Below are positions 1 through 13,200 of a DNA stretch of 64,000 bases, piece after piece. The position numbers were made by a program, and so were the translations under genes. The notes under the pieces are model-generated. The model saw only the letters and a list, made by a program, of their open reading frames with translations. It was not told where the DNA came from and made no database searches. Location of the stretch: assembly GCF_032118995.1 (NCBI RefSeq), contig NC_092651.1, forward strand, positions 27,742,938 to 27,806,937, in the 5' to 3' direction. This stretch comes from Asterias amurensis. Lineage: Eukaryota; Echinodermata; Asteroidea; Forcipulatida; Asteriidae. The number at the start of each line of letters is the position of its first letter. Positions within the stretch are counted from its first letter, which is position 1.

Positions 1-815
1 TCGATGTACAAGGTTCGGGTTGCCCACATCAGGAATAAGGGAATAAGCTCAATATATGACGAGTAGACCGCCCTCTTGTTGTCATTAACGGCCCCAAGGG
101 TAATTTCACAAAATCGCATCACATAATATTGTATTCATGCACCTTTGCCCGCTTTATGTACAGCTGTTTTAAATATCACTCGAGATTATTCGTCTTTGGT
201 TTGGAAAGTGCTGCTGTATTATTTTTATTTATTTGTTTATTTATTTATTTTGCTTTTTTAAGAAAACACCGTTGAAATTGTACTTATATTATACAAATTA
301 CAAATGTCTTGTTTATAAACTGGGACAATTCTGACATCTTAAGAAATTGTAAATTATAAATGTATACACAATATTTATCTTCTATCTTCACTACTCTGCA
401 CATGACTGTAAAATATATAAAACTTTGTAAAAAACAAAATATATATATATAATTATGTGTACTATGTCGTGACTTTATGCATACTTTGTATTAAAAAATA
501 GCGTATTTGTATAATGCTTGTTAAGTTCGATGTTTTTATTCCTAAGTCACTCTTGTCCATTTGTGTTTAGTTAAGTGGAATAACTACGTTTAGTAATAAC
601 TTTTAAATAATTGTCAAGCATTTGGTTGGAAGCCTACATCAGCTTGCGGTAGTTTAAAGCATTTTGAGCAAACATCTCAATGTGGCTATATAAAACAACA
701 TTATTGGTTATGGATTGCTCTTTCTAGGTGGACATTTCGCTCCATTGTTCTATCTAACAAAACGTGAGCTACTGAAATTAAATGTCCTCGTGTGTTTTGT
801 TCATTGGTCCTACAT

Positions 816-885
816 TAGCCCTATATAGGACTCTTTCTCTGTGTCACTGTAGTACAATACGAAAGTGTAAGGCCGACAGGGCTAG
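816..885. mobile_element. Short element with TAGCCCT/AGGGCTA ends, copy 1
   Basis: A 70-bp segment begins TAGCCCTATATAGGACTC and ends in an AGGGCTAG-type inverted end. A second copy lies at 13697-13777 and shares both ends and the internal block GTACAATACGAAAGTGTAAG. Inverted ends plus dispersed copies suggest a very small non-autonomous DNA transposon. No transposase is present. Confidence 0.5.
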
Positions 886-1875
886 TCCTACATCTACTTT
901 TTCATGGGATTACAAACAAGCAAATGGTTCCAACAACCAAAGGTAAAGTGTTCTTGATCTGAGGTTCATCACCGATTTGAAATAATCAAGTTTTAATAAA
1001 TCTGTAATTCCGGTTGCAGGGAAATCCAGTTTCTGCGCAAGTTAGGTGTATGTACTTTGCACACTCCCGACATTGTTGGCTTACTTTGACGCTAAGCAGA
1101 GAAAGGTAACACAGAATTCTGTGGTAACAAATGCTCAACTCAATCACTCTGCATAGCTGTAAATATTGCTTAGTCAATATGCAGGATACCAGTAACAGCT
1201 ATCAATTTGCTATGGTATTTGACTGCATGGTATTTAATCTGGTAAGCAAACCTTTCTTCTGTTTAGCTAAAGCAGCTCTGTCAATTGAGCTCGGAACCAT
1301 ACAGATGGGTCCAGATCCCTGTGAGGTGTCGCTTGGTAAATTAAACTACAATTTAATGCAATTCAGTTCAATTCAATCAGCATTTATTTTCATATTATTG
1401 GTCTATCATAATCAATTGTACGCCCCATTTTTCCGTCTGAAATACATAGAGTCAAATAACATAATAATTTGCAGACAAAGTCACAGGTTGCTTGTTTTGT
1501 ATGCTAACTGAAACTACTAGCTTGAACTGAATTTTCTCTTTCAAAATCAATTGAATGGTCTTTTCAAGGGTTTAAATCGGGGCGAACATAGCTGCTGTTA
1601 CATCACTTGACTAATCTTAATACAAGTCTCCATTTTCTTATACACACCTGGAAAGGTTTCATTGTTTTTTTCACAATGGTTATAGCGGCATTAGAGGGTG
1701 GGGGGTTGCCAGTGCATGCAATTTGGCAACAAAGAGGTCCGCCCATTAAGCATTGTGAGGAATCACAGTGTGCATTTAGTAAATGATTTCTGGGCAACTA
1801 TTCAAGGCGAGAACAAATCAGTCGGTTTTAACAATAGTAAGATTTGCAGTACCAAAAGCACACTCCTCAAATTGG

Positions 1876-2175
1876 TAATGAACAAAGAACCACCTCTGTC
1901 GTGGACTAGACTTCATCTGATTGGTTCTTCCAAATCATCCCAGCGAGAGGGGCGTTGGCTGTAGGCATACTTCCAATCCACGCGGTACACCAGAGTCCAG
2001 ATAGTCACCATACTGGAAGGTTTGTCAGTGACAAAAGAACAAAGAAACTGTGGCTAGACTGTATCTGATTGGCTGGTCAGAGTCGTCTCAGCAAAGGGGT
2101 GTTGGCTGAAGGTATATCTGCAACCGGAGGGCTACAAACACCAGAGTCCACCTAGTCGCCATACTGGAAGGTTGT
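1876..2175. repeat. Two-copy tandem duplication, period about 148 bp
   Basis: The block containing TAGACTTCATCTGATTGG, GTTGGCTGTAGGCATA, CACCAGAGTCCA and ATACTGGAAGGTT is followed by a diverged second copy about 148 bases later. Divergence between the copies suggests the duplication is old. No coding content is seen. Confidence 0.6.
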
Positions 2176-2940
2176 CCATCGACTGAGCTCTCATAACGTC
2201 TTGTGTTGTAACTTGGCACGCAGAGCAAGCAGCGTGCTAGAAATCCACGGCTAAAAGCAGTAAGTTAACAACAATTCAATGCGTCTTGAAGATTTACCAA
2301 TGTACTTCATTCACTTTATACCCCAAACTTAAAGCAGTAGTAAACGGACAGTGTTGTTACACATACTAGTTTGGGGTCATAATGTGTGGAAAATGGCAGG
2401 TCCAATATCCAATACAATGTTTTTCTACCACCTTTGTGTCATTTCACTTCAGGTAAAAAAAACTCAGTCATGTGCCTCACTACTCCGTCGTAATTCACTC
2501 CATCAAGTAAACCACAAGACAAGTTGACTTGTGATAACTTCGGCGTAAAGCCATTATTATACACTTTCGGTAAACAGTATTGTCCAAGTCCCACACTTCG
2601 TGTATCACAACTTATATATAAAATAACAAACCTGTGAAAATTTAGGCTCAATCGGCCATCGGAGTCGGGAGAAAATAACGGGAAAACCCACTCTTGTTTT
2701 CGCGCGTTTCGCCGTGTCATGACATGTGTTTAAAATAAATCCGTAATTCTCGCCAACGAGAATTGATATTGTTTTTTGAATACATGTTTTCTCAAAAAGT
2801 AAAGCATTTCATGGAATAATATTTCAAGAGAAATCTTTCACCATTACTTTACGTCAATCCTGTAAATTATTTGTAAATCTGTGAACTTTTTTTCTGTACC
2901 GAAAGTGTATAATGGCTGTAAGCAGAGACAAATATTGACT

Positions 2941-3010
2941 GAAGCGGCTCTTGAACCGGCGACCTCCGGGCGTAAATCCGGATGTCGACGGTTCAAGTCA
3001 TTGGCCAGTC
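2941..3010 (-). mobile_element. tRNA-derived SINE remnant
   Basis: The sequence resembles the inverted head of a tRNA-like SINE: the plus strand shows CTTGAACCGGCGACCTCCGG, typical of a reversed B box and anticodon arm. It is short and does not fold as an intact tRNA, so it is called a remnant. Confidence 0.4.
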
Positions 3011-3429
3011 GCGTTTTCTCTGTTCAACCCACAATAATTTATTGAAAGGTATGAGGAAAATAAGATAGTAAGCGTGGCATAGTAGCCGCGTATGCCATGC
3101 TTATCTCATCACATGGTTCGAGAAATCTATGACAACCATTACAATCTGTGGCTTTTGGAATTGTTTAGAATTTGTTGCAATTTCAAATGTTTTTAAAGCA
3201 CCTTAGATATTTACTCCTTCCCCCTTTTATTTTGTTTTTAAAATTGATTGATATTAATCGACCTTTCTCGAAGAGACTGATCGTTAAAATAAAATATTAC
3301 ATTCAAGTTCTACTTTATTAGTATTTATGAATATTTTGCTTTAAGATCTTTGTTCGAAAATGCCTTATGGAGACTGCAGAACGAACGCTGCCCTGTGTTA
3401 AATGTGTGTGTGGCGTAACGTTTGTTGAC

Positions 3430-3960
3430 TTAAAGGGACACACCGGCCGAATTCGGCTGTTTGGGCTACAAAATAGACTAAGAAATGACTTCAACGGTCT
3501 TCCAGGAATGAAGAAGAACAGTCCTTAAAAAAAATCATCAAATTTAGCCGTTTTTGAGCATTTTAAGACAAAAACGCAGGTCGCGTGATTGTTCCAACCA
3601 AAAAGTGGTACAAACAATCACGTGACCTTCCGGGCTAGTTTTACTTTCAGCCGTCTAAAAGTAACTTACTTAACCAAATTTAAATGTTTTTTTTACAATT
3701 TTATTTACGAATAATTGACGAAAAAGATCATGTATTCAAATTATCGCTACAAAATGTAAATAATGGTGAAAAATCTAACGTAAGATTCACATTCAAAGAG
3801 TCCGTGTAACGGAAGCTTGTTATATGGCCGTTTTTTCCCCCATTTTTCGCGAAATACGTGACATTTTGATGATTTTTCTTACAGCAACCATCTATAAAAA
3901 CATTATTTATGATTCTACACCCCTAAATTGCGTAAACGGTGAGCCGGTGTGTCCCTTTAA
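3430..3960. mobile_element. MITE with TTAA-flanked inverted ends (TTAAAGGGACACACCGGC)
   Basis: The left end TTAAAGGGACACACCGGC is matched by its exact inverted copy at the right end. Inside, a further inverted pair surrounds CAATCACGTGAC-like sequence, so much of the element can fold back on itself. It is about 530 bp and has no coding capacity. TTAA at both edges fits a TTAA target-site family such as piggyBac, but the terminal bases do not match the canonical piggyBac ends I know, so superfamily assignment is tentative. Confidence 0.7.
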
Positions 3961-4233
3961 CATTTGCATTGGCATATAATACTAAAACAGTAATGGAAGA
4001 TGTTGGTTGAAAGGACTGTTTAGAATAATTACGTAAAGTTGTACTGATGACAATTATAGCCGAAAAAATGTTCTGAAAAATACGCCCATGCTTTACTAAA
4101 TTGTGAAGATAAAATGGTTAATGTGACTTTGCTTAGAAAATAATGCATCAACCATTTGACCGAAGTAAGATCAGCAGATTTGATTCAATTAGTCATTAAT
4201 GCAACTGTTTGCTTCACAGCTAGATCAGCAACC

Positions 4234-7200
4234 ATGGCCGTCCAACTCGAGACTTACTTCTTCCTAACCCTTCTCACGTTCGCCATACTCCCCGGGGAAT
4301 CTGAAGCAGCTTTCGGCCAAACCATCGATGACAAAGTGACAGATTTTCGCTTCAAGAATATGGGTGAAGCCTATATATCAGAGTTTGAGATAGTCGACAG
4401 CAAAGCCAACTTCGAAGTCGTTTTGGAGGTAAGTCACTGTTATATCGGCCTTTGGGTAACAAATTGTCCTTTTACCAAAGTTAATCAATCATCAATGCAT
4501 TGCCGCGTCGACCTTGCATATCTATTATACCTTGTTAACGTCGCCTTTACCTGTAGGCAAATTGTTCACCAGTCTATACAGGAAACAAAATAGAATCATT
4601 TATGGAAATTGTGTGAGTTATTGGAAATGTAAGGCATAATAAAACGTGTTGAGCTGTTATTTTAACATTTTGCAAGTACTGTTTTCTATACAAAACCGTA
4701 AAAACGTTTTGTTTTTTGTTTGGATTGTCTTGTTGGGGTTTATGGTTTAGCATATACCCTTCCAATTGAATTTGCCGAATGTGGGGTGGGAGCAAAATAA
4801 TGAAAGTACACCAAGCGAGTCAAGTATTGGCTTATAAGATGCCATTCTTTGTAGCCAGTACTTTCACAACGTCTTTACACAAAACAGCAGCTTACTAGAT
4901 GGGCATTTGTTCCCGCAAAGTGAGTGGTAAGACCGAGTACTCTCCAACTGTTGCTTATTGGTACATTTATTACTTTCAGGACACACTAAACGAAGCCGAG
5001 TATTGGGTGGTAGACTTCGAGCCGTATAACATGAATAAGAACACTGCTGTAGATCCATACACTGGGGATATCAACCCAGAAAACACTGGTGAATGTTCTA
5101 ATGTCATGTTTGATGCACCGTACAATCAGCAAGACGTGGCTGCTGGATACTACTTCAGTGATGTCGGCAACTTCATGTAAGTTCATTCATTTTAGGATGT
5201 GTCTAGCTACATTTTTTTTAAGAGAAAAACTTGAATATACGTTTGGTACTCGCTTCTAGAAAAAAAACAATAAAAACGATTGGTTAGCCTGCAGCAGCTT
5301 TTGATTAGCTAAAGGCATTTTAAGAACATTTATTTTCAAATTAATGTGCTTACATTAAAAGATATCAGTTTTTTATGCACCGAAATTTGATTCTCAGAAA
5401 CGTTACTGTCAATAACGCTTCTCAGATTGTGTACTTCAATACGGATTTTTTTTCATGCATCGACAATATTGCTCCGGATGTTTGGCAATATCAAAAACGC
5501 AACCAACTTTTGAAATGAAATGTTGAAATATTAAATATTGGATGGAAACAATTGAACGGTTCAAAAACCAAAGCTATACTTTTCATGTAATTCCTAAAAT
5601 AAAGAGTACATCTTGGTATAAGTTTGAGCCCGAGATCTTTTTAAAGTACAACACACCGAGCCAGCAATCTTGTAAGGGCTACGTGAGCATTGCGGTAGTA
5701 ATCAGGCAATAAGGCCTTGTCACATGAACCAACTTTGACTATGACAATTGTTGAGGCAACCAACTGCAGTGCATGTAAATGGTAGACTTCAGTAGCACAT
5801 GAATACTTTTCAAACAATATCTTTACCACAACAATCCCCAATGTCTTACGAATCCCTAGTAGTGATAGAAATGACATTAATGTTTTGTAATGTCAATTCC
5901 AAAGATCTCGTAACGTGAGCATTCTAGATGACCAGAGCAATGGAGACAGTGTACATAAGCGTCTCTTCACTAGTTACGTACGAGGACAGTCCTTCACTGA
6001 TATTGACAGCGATGGTGTGAATATACAGAGACGAGATTATATCTTATCATTCAACCGTAAGAAATCATTCATCTTTAACTGTCCCTTTCACAAAAAACTT
6101 TTTTTAAATCCATTGTCACCAAATAATTTTCATTTAATGTGTTTCAATGCAAGTACCTACTATCATTTATAGACCAATTTCATTGATTGTGCTCTTCTTT
6201 GACGTCCCATTAAAAATCATTATTGGGACCTTGTTCCAATCCCTGCCATAACATTCCTTTGAATATAGGACTTGAATGTTTTTCATTCTTTGTTCTTGAA
6301 GTTTGTTAAGACCATTTGTACGTAAACGCACCCATAACTGGTTGAGCTTTTGGTTCAAATTTGACAGTATGATCCTAACTATATAAACAAATGATTAACA
6401 AGCAGACCCTTGGTTCACTCACATCAACACGTCGTTGCAAATCTTAGTCTCAAGTTTTGGGAGTTAAGCGTAGGGGTTTTTATGTATGTTTGATGCTTTT
6501 GTTATATTTTTCAACTTGCATAGAAACTGGAAAAATAAACGGTGTTTCAAATGCAATTTTTATATGTTACAATTTTCAGAAAACTTTGGGTTCTTTTTTA
6601 ACTGTACAAACACCATGGGAGAAAACATCTGGAGTTTTGCAAATACAACCGACACCATTGAGTTCCGATCCACAATTTACTTTACGAATGTTCGACCAGT
6701 GGATCCAGCAGATGGTACAAAGGTATGATGGTGACTTGTAGGAGGGATTATTCACATTATAATATAAAAAATATAAATGTATAAGAAACACAACTTTAGC
6801 ATAGGCTCCTCCTTGAATAATACTTAACAATTTAAGGGAAATTTCATTAAGACCTTTAACTTGATTTATGTTTTAGAACGTTTCTGCTGTTAAGAGTACA
6901 TTTTTAAATCATGGCTAAAACAAATAGACGGGGAAAGTTGTTTTTTTAAATAGTTTATTGACATCAAAAATGCGCTTTCTTTAACTGGAACGTTCGTGTA
7001 AAAATTCCTTTCGATTTAATATCAACCTCTAAGTAGAAAAATTAGCTAAGGACAACAACATATGCTTACCAGAATAAAGTTACCAGTTGACCCAGACTAC
7101 TGTCCATGTCAGCCGACACGCTATGATTGGTATACTACTCATTCCTGCTTAGCAAAATAAAGTTATACCAGTTGACCCAGACTACTGTCCATGTCAGCCG

Positions 7201-10200
7201 ACAAGCTATGATTGGTATACTACTCATTCCTGCTTACCAGAATAAAGTTATACCAGTTGACCCAGACTACTGTCCATGTCAGCCGACAAGCTATGATTGG
7301 TATACTACTCATTCCTGCTTACCAGAATAAAGTTACCAGTTGACCCAGACTACTGTCCATGTCAGCCGACAAGCTATGATTGGTATACTACTCATTCCTG
7401 CTTAGCAGAATAAAGTTATACCAGTTGACCCAGACTACTGTCCATGTCAGCCGACAAGCTATGATTGGTATACTACTCATTCCTGCTTACCAGAATAAAG
7501 TTATACCAGTTGACCCAGACTACTGTCCATGTCAGCCGACACGCTATGATTGGTATACTACTCATTCCTGCTTACCAGAATAAAGTTACCAGTTGACCCA
7601 GACTACTGTCCATGTCAGCCGACACGCTATGATTGGTATACTACTCATTCCTGCTTACCAGAATAAAGTTATACCAGTTGACCCAGACTACTGTCCATGT
7701 CAGCCGACACGCTATGATTGGTATACTACTCATTCCTGCTTACCAGAATAAAGTTACCAGTTGACCCAGACTACTGTCCATGTCAGCCGACAAGCTATGA
7801 TTGGTATACTACTCATTCCTGCTTACCAGAATAAAGTTATACCATATATATCAAATCCTACTTAAAGTTATACCAGTTGACCCAGACTACTGTCCATGTC
7901 AGCCGACACGCTATGATTGGTATACTACTCATTCCTGCTTACCAGAATAAAGTTACCAGTTGACCCAGACTACTGTCCATGTCAGCCGACACGCTATGAT
8001 TGGTATACTACTCATTCCTGCTTAGCAACAATTTAATAAACAATAAGTTCTGCTTAAAGTTTTGGCATCGAAGAACTCGTTGTGATTACTCCCAATTTAT
8101 ATTAGTGTAAAACTTGCATTTATCTCGACATCAAGCTTCTTTTAAAATCTTTTGATTATTCACAACAGTCCTACTATACATCATTATTTGACTAAGTTGG
8201 GGTTGCACGATATAAAAAAACAGAGCGGGATTTGAACCAACTACCTCCGGAATAACGTGCCGGCACTCTAACTGAACGACATGTTATATTTGTGGTTTGT
8301 TGCGTGGGAAGCGTTTTTGGTCAACGATATTAATTTCTCATTCTTCTTCTCTCTTACATTCAGGGTATGTCTTGGGTCACATCAAACGTGGATCTTATAT
8401 ACCGTCTAAACAGAGTTGCCATCGTTAACTTCATTGTCAGTTCCACCGCTCTGGTGAAACCAGTACTGGACTTTGTTATCATTGAACCATACTTTGATGC
8501 TCAGGTATGTAATCATCTTTGTTTTAAATCTCCAGTGTTATCGAATAAGTAAACAAAAGGCAAGAAGTCGGCTTTGTTACTAACATCTATAGATTGGATT
8601 CTAGCGTATCAAAGCTTCTTTTAACACTGGCCTGGTTGGGGAACACTGAAAAACAGAAGGGCAGCACATATACTGAATAGCTTTTCGAAAATGATAAATG
8701 TACATCTTGATATAAACTACCAGACCTATACAAACTACTAACCTGACAGATTCAGACTAGGAAACTCGAACTATTTAGAAATGTCTGCTTCCAACTCGCA
8801 ATATTATGGCAACTCTTGTTACCCCGAACCTTAAAGTCTTGGCCCAACCTCCAGTAATTATCGACCATCACTCAATCCTGTTTAACAACCTTCAAAGCTG
8901 CTGCTCTTAATGAAAAGTTCCTTAGTCCATTCAGTCAAAATTCAACCAATGTGACCCGTGCAGTCATCCAATGTCGTCTTCTAGCCTATTCACTCCACTG
9001 CAGGAGGAAAGCATCTTAACCAATTCTCCATCTCACTCTATCCTGCGCCGTCTGTTGCCAAGCAATGCCCCTGTATGTTCTTAGGTCATCTCTCCATCTT
9101 CTGTTTTGTCGCCCTCTTTTTCTTGTCCAGTTTCTTGGAGTCCAATGAATTTACAATACATGTATTTGTTAATTTGATTACAGGGAGATCCTGAGCCAAA
9201 CAGAGCGTCAATTGAGATTCAATTCCAGACCACCATAGAATCAGCCGGTGGTGAACTACTGGCACTGTACAATGCAACATCACTTCAATATATTGCACGA
9301 GACCAAGTTGCAGGTGAAAATAGCAGTCTCAATTTGGATCTGGACTATATCTATCCGGACGGCCCACAACAGTGTCAATACGTAGAGTAAGTGTTTGAAA
9401 CTGTCCTTGGTATAATCATTATTCTAGAATGAAAATAAAACAGTACCTCTGCTAAGAATAATGGTGTCCATTTAATTGTGGTATCAACTGAGGTGCCAAC
9501 TAGTTTGTTCGTTATCAGACGCATCAAGGAGCAGTTTTAGTCTGGTGCTATCTTTCGTTAGTTCGAATCCATTTGGCTCGAGAAAAATTAGAGCAATCTT
9601 TACAAAGGGTTTCAACACAATGTAGGGTTTTGAGAAATTGTGTCGACTTAAAGGACAAAAGCAAAATTGTTCTTGAAAATACAATACTTTATTATTCGAG
9701 TTTTTATGAATTCCATAACTAGTATTGAACAAAATTCATGCGAAGCGACTACTTTATTGGCGATCTTCAGAAAAAAATTATAATTATGTTTTTTTTTTTT
9801 TTTTTTTTTAAGATAACCGCAAGTTACATTTAGGAATTATTTAATATGTGTGTGTTTCTCTTATTAACTGTTGAAGACAGGGTTACAAGTCATGAGATGC
9901 GAATAACCCGAAAGCCCTGAGTCGATGGAATGACAAATGAATAAGTGTGCATACGTTGTTAATCCTTTGGGTGCTTGGCAATTGGCGTTGTGTATCAATG
10001 TTAATTTGGGATGCAGCTGCATCTACTTCTAAATTGCCTTCGTTTCAATTTTGGTATAAGACCTCGTCGTTGGAGTTATTTTGCTATAATATTATGGATT
10101 TCTCAAAATTATTGATGATGTTTAGAATAATGCTGTACTTTGACCCGTGAAACGTATCTTTACAGAACCGACAAATGCCGACAGACCTGGCTGTTCAAAT

Positions 10201-13200
10201 TCGTTATTGATCTAAACGTGGAAATCGTTGAGAATGACTTGCCTATCGATGCAACAGGTAAACGGATATTTATATCAGCTTTAAAGCATGAAACGTTTCA
10301 CAAAATAATGTACGGTTTTCAAAGGGAGTATTAATAAACCATTTTAGAACGTTTTCGAAAGAGTTGTAAAACAAAAAGGGTCTAATTAACAGGAAGATTA
10401 TACCAAGATTGCCGTTTTGTTTGAGAAACTGTGGGCTGAAAGTGGACTACTTCATGTATGCAAACAAAAAATGTCTTTGTAATAGTTATTACGTCATAAT
10501 TGCCAAATATTGGTATAGAAAGAACTAGGTAAATATAACGAACATCCTAGACTATTTCAATATTCAATTCCCCTAATATGTAATGCCCTATCGTTTACAA
10601 TTTATAAATACATCTTCGTATTCGATAGGTATTTTTTGGTAAAGTGTAGACTCTTTGAAACGTGACTTTCCGAATAGATAAAGTGCTCATTTTGTTCCAA
10701 GAAGTCTTTTTCATGAAACATTATACACAATTTATTTTGTAAAGGTACCTTTAAATTCCGGTTTGCCAAACACCAGTGTGTCGACGCGACCGAGGCCAAC
10801 CCAAGTGATTGCGTTGACCTAGGCCTTGACCCTTTCACCATCTCTCTTGAGGTCACCATACAGGTAAGGGCTAAATAGGGTACACCCATCTAAAAAGGCA
10901 GACAACGGAGCGTCGAGCTAATTAATTTTTGGTGGGACCTCAAAATATTCTTGACTAAACAAATTTGAGAGCCCAATATATAGGGTACAGTGTAAAACGG
11001 GAGTTTTTGACTTCCAACCTGGTTTTTTTTATGAGACCCTGAAATAAATGGCCCTATTTGCCGGAACATTTTTCAAGATTGATGCTCGGACGTTTGGGAA
11101 ATTAAAACTGGTTTAGGTGTACATTTGGAGAGTGAATAACTCGACGGGCACTCTGGGACTCCCATTATTAAATTGAGCCGAGGACTAAAAAAGAGTCGAT
11201 GCTTAATGTTCCCTTTACTGTAAAGAGACTTCTAAATATGATTAGTGTATTTGTTTCATATTTACCCACCCCTTACACACAACTCTCTTATTATGAAGCT
11301 AAACAAAGTTGTTTTATTGTTTAATGTAAAACTATTGACGGATTTATAGTTGTGTTTTCTTTCAATACCATCAGACGGTTGTACAAGTTGTGGACGCAAC
11401 GAAAGACAGCCCGACCGTCATATTGGTCTCCATGAGCGGGGCGAATGGAGAGGATCTACGGGGTGGTGTCGACCCTCCAACACGTGGAGTTAATCACCTT
11501 GAAGATGTCAATATCGTAGTCAAGTAAGTCACTCCTATTATTACGATAAAGCATGCGACAACTATAATGGAGTCTAACGTTAAATTTGCATCGGGGACAA
11601 AGAACATTCATTTCGGTTTTACTTATAATACATCGATGAATGCGAGCACTGTATACTCGGTACTTTCCCTAGTTCTGTGGAAACAAAATCATAGGCATAT
11701 TACTCGTGTTGGATTCGAACCCAAAACCTTTGTAGAGTCTACAGTGTGGTATTGTTGAAAGTGTGTAAAGTAATGCCTACCCAACTTGGTCAGACTAGTA
11801 AGGTGGGTTGGGATTTCAACCCCTCGTCAAGGCGAGAGGGACAGGGCACACTTTCATTAAGTTGCTAAGCAGAAAATACTGATTGACAAATGTCTTTGCT
11901 AACCAGAAATTAAGTCGGACCAGCCACAACAGTGCAAACTAAATGTAATTTGGGTTGGTAACCTGATTCTGCCAAGTTACACTCTGTTTTTAGCTCGTTT
12001 TTTGCTGAATGGCTTTATGAATTTGGGACCAGATGTGTGTATGAGTTTGTTTAGAACCGACGGGTGTGACCAGGAATCTAAATTCAGCAAACTTTGTATT
12101 TTTTTTTTAAGATACACTCCCGAGTTCCTGCGAAGTGATTTTGACCTTGATTTGACCCTCTTCATGGTGTGTAAGGAGGATAAAACAAACTCCCCAGGGG
12201 TAAGTCAAATAAAAGCAGACTGACAACGATTCAAAATTGCAGCGAAATAACCAGACAAGTTGTCAGTGCAGTAATTGGTGTCATTCTAGAAGCTCATTCT
12301 ATTGCCTTTCTTGTTGCCTTTATCCTTGCCTTTCTCGTTGCCTTTCTCGTTGCCTTTCTCGTTGCCTTTCTCGTTGCCTTTCTCGTTGCCTTTCTCGTTG
12401 CCTTTCTCGTTGCCTTTCTCGTTGCCTTTCTCGTTGCCTTTCTCGTTGCCTTTCTCGTTGCCTTTCTCGTTGCCTTTCTCGTTGCCTTTCTCATTGCCTT
12501 TCTCTTTGCCTTTCTCTTTGCCTTTCTTTTTGCCTTTCTTATTGCCTTTCTTATTGCCTTTCTTTTTGCCTTTCTTTTTGCCTTTCTTTTTGCCTTTCTT
12601 TTTGCCTTTCTTTTTGCCTTTCTTTTTGCCTTTCTTATTGCCTTTCTTTTTGCCTTTCTTTTTGCCTTTCTTATTGCCTTTCTTATTGCCTTTCTTATTG
12701 CCTTTCTTTTAGCCTTTCTTATTGCCCCACTATTGTTTCAGGGATGTCTGGATGTAGAGATCAGTAACCGTTATGTGGCCTACCAAAGTGAGTTCTTCAG
12801 ATATGCATACGTGGCAGTAGAAGGAGGAGAAGTAACATCTTACAACACAACTGATCTTGATGATGATAATACTGTACAGAGCCTCACAACCAACGCATAC
12901 GATTCGGTAAATTTACTCGGATATCTTGCTTTTCTTTGACCAGTAATTATAATAATAATCGGTTATTGTATAGCACTTTGCTCACGCGAATGGCGTCTCA
13001 TAGCGCTTCCAACAACATTACCCCTGCTGGTAATTCATTATCTTGAAAATGGTGTGCCGATCCGGCCCGTTTTACGCCTTGCTTTGTTGATTATTTGATA
13101 ATAACGAAAATAATGTACTCTGACGACTTCCTGAAACCAAGAGGCCAACTTATCACGACAAAAATTACCACAGCTAGTTGACTAATACTGTATTCAGTAG

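Larger units (their letters stand above)
1..4233. other. Non-coding left flank
   Basis: No reading frame here has coding character or plausible splice sites. The first 600 bases are very AT-rich and could be the 3' untranslated end of a gene outside the window, but nothing proves this. The rest is explained in part by a short inverted-end element, a tandem duplication, a SINE remnant, a fragment (about 2590-2690) of the TTAAAGGCAGTGG transposon family, and a complete TTAA-ended element at 3430-3960. The promoter of gene A presumably lies in the last kilobase, but I see no convincing core motif. Confidence 0.5.

Noticed and set aside
12237-12767. A 176-codon plus-strand frame and overlapping frames on both strands
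   Set aside because: They are produced by the 12-bp repeat, which keeps all frames open. Only exon 11 at the right edge is genuine coding sequence, and it uses its own frame after a proper acceptor.
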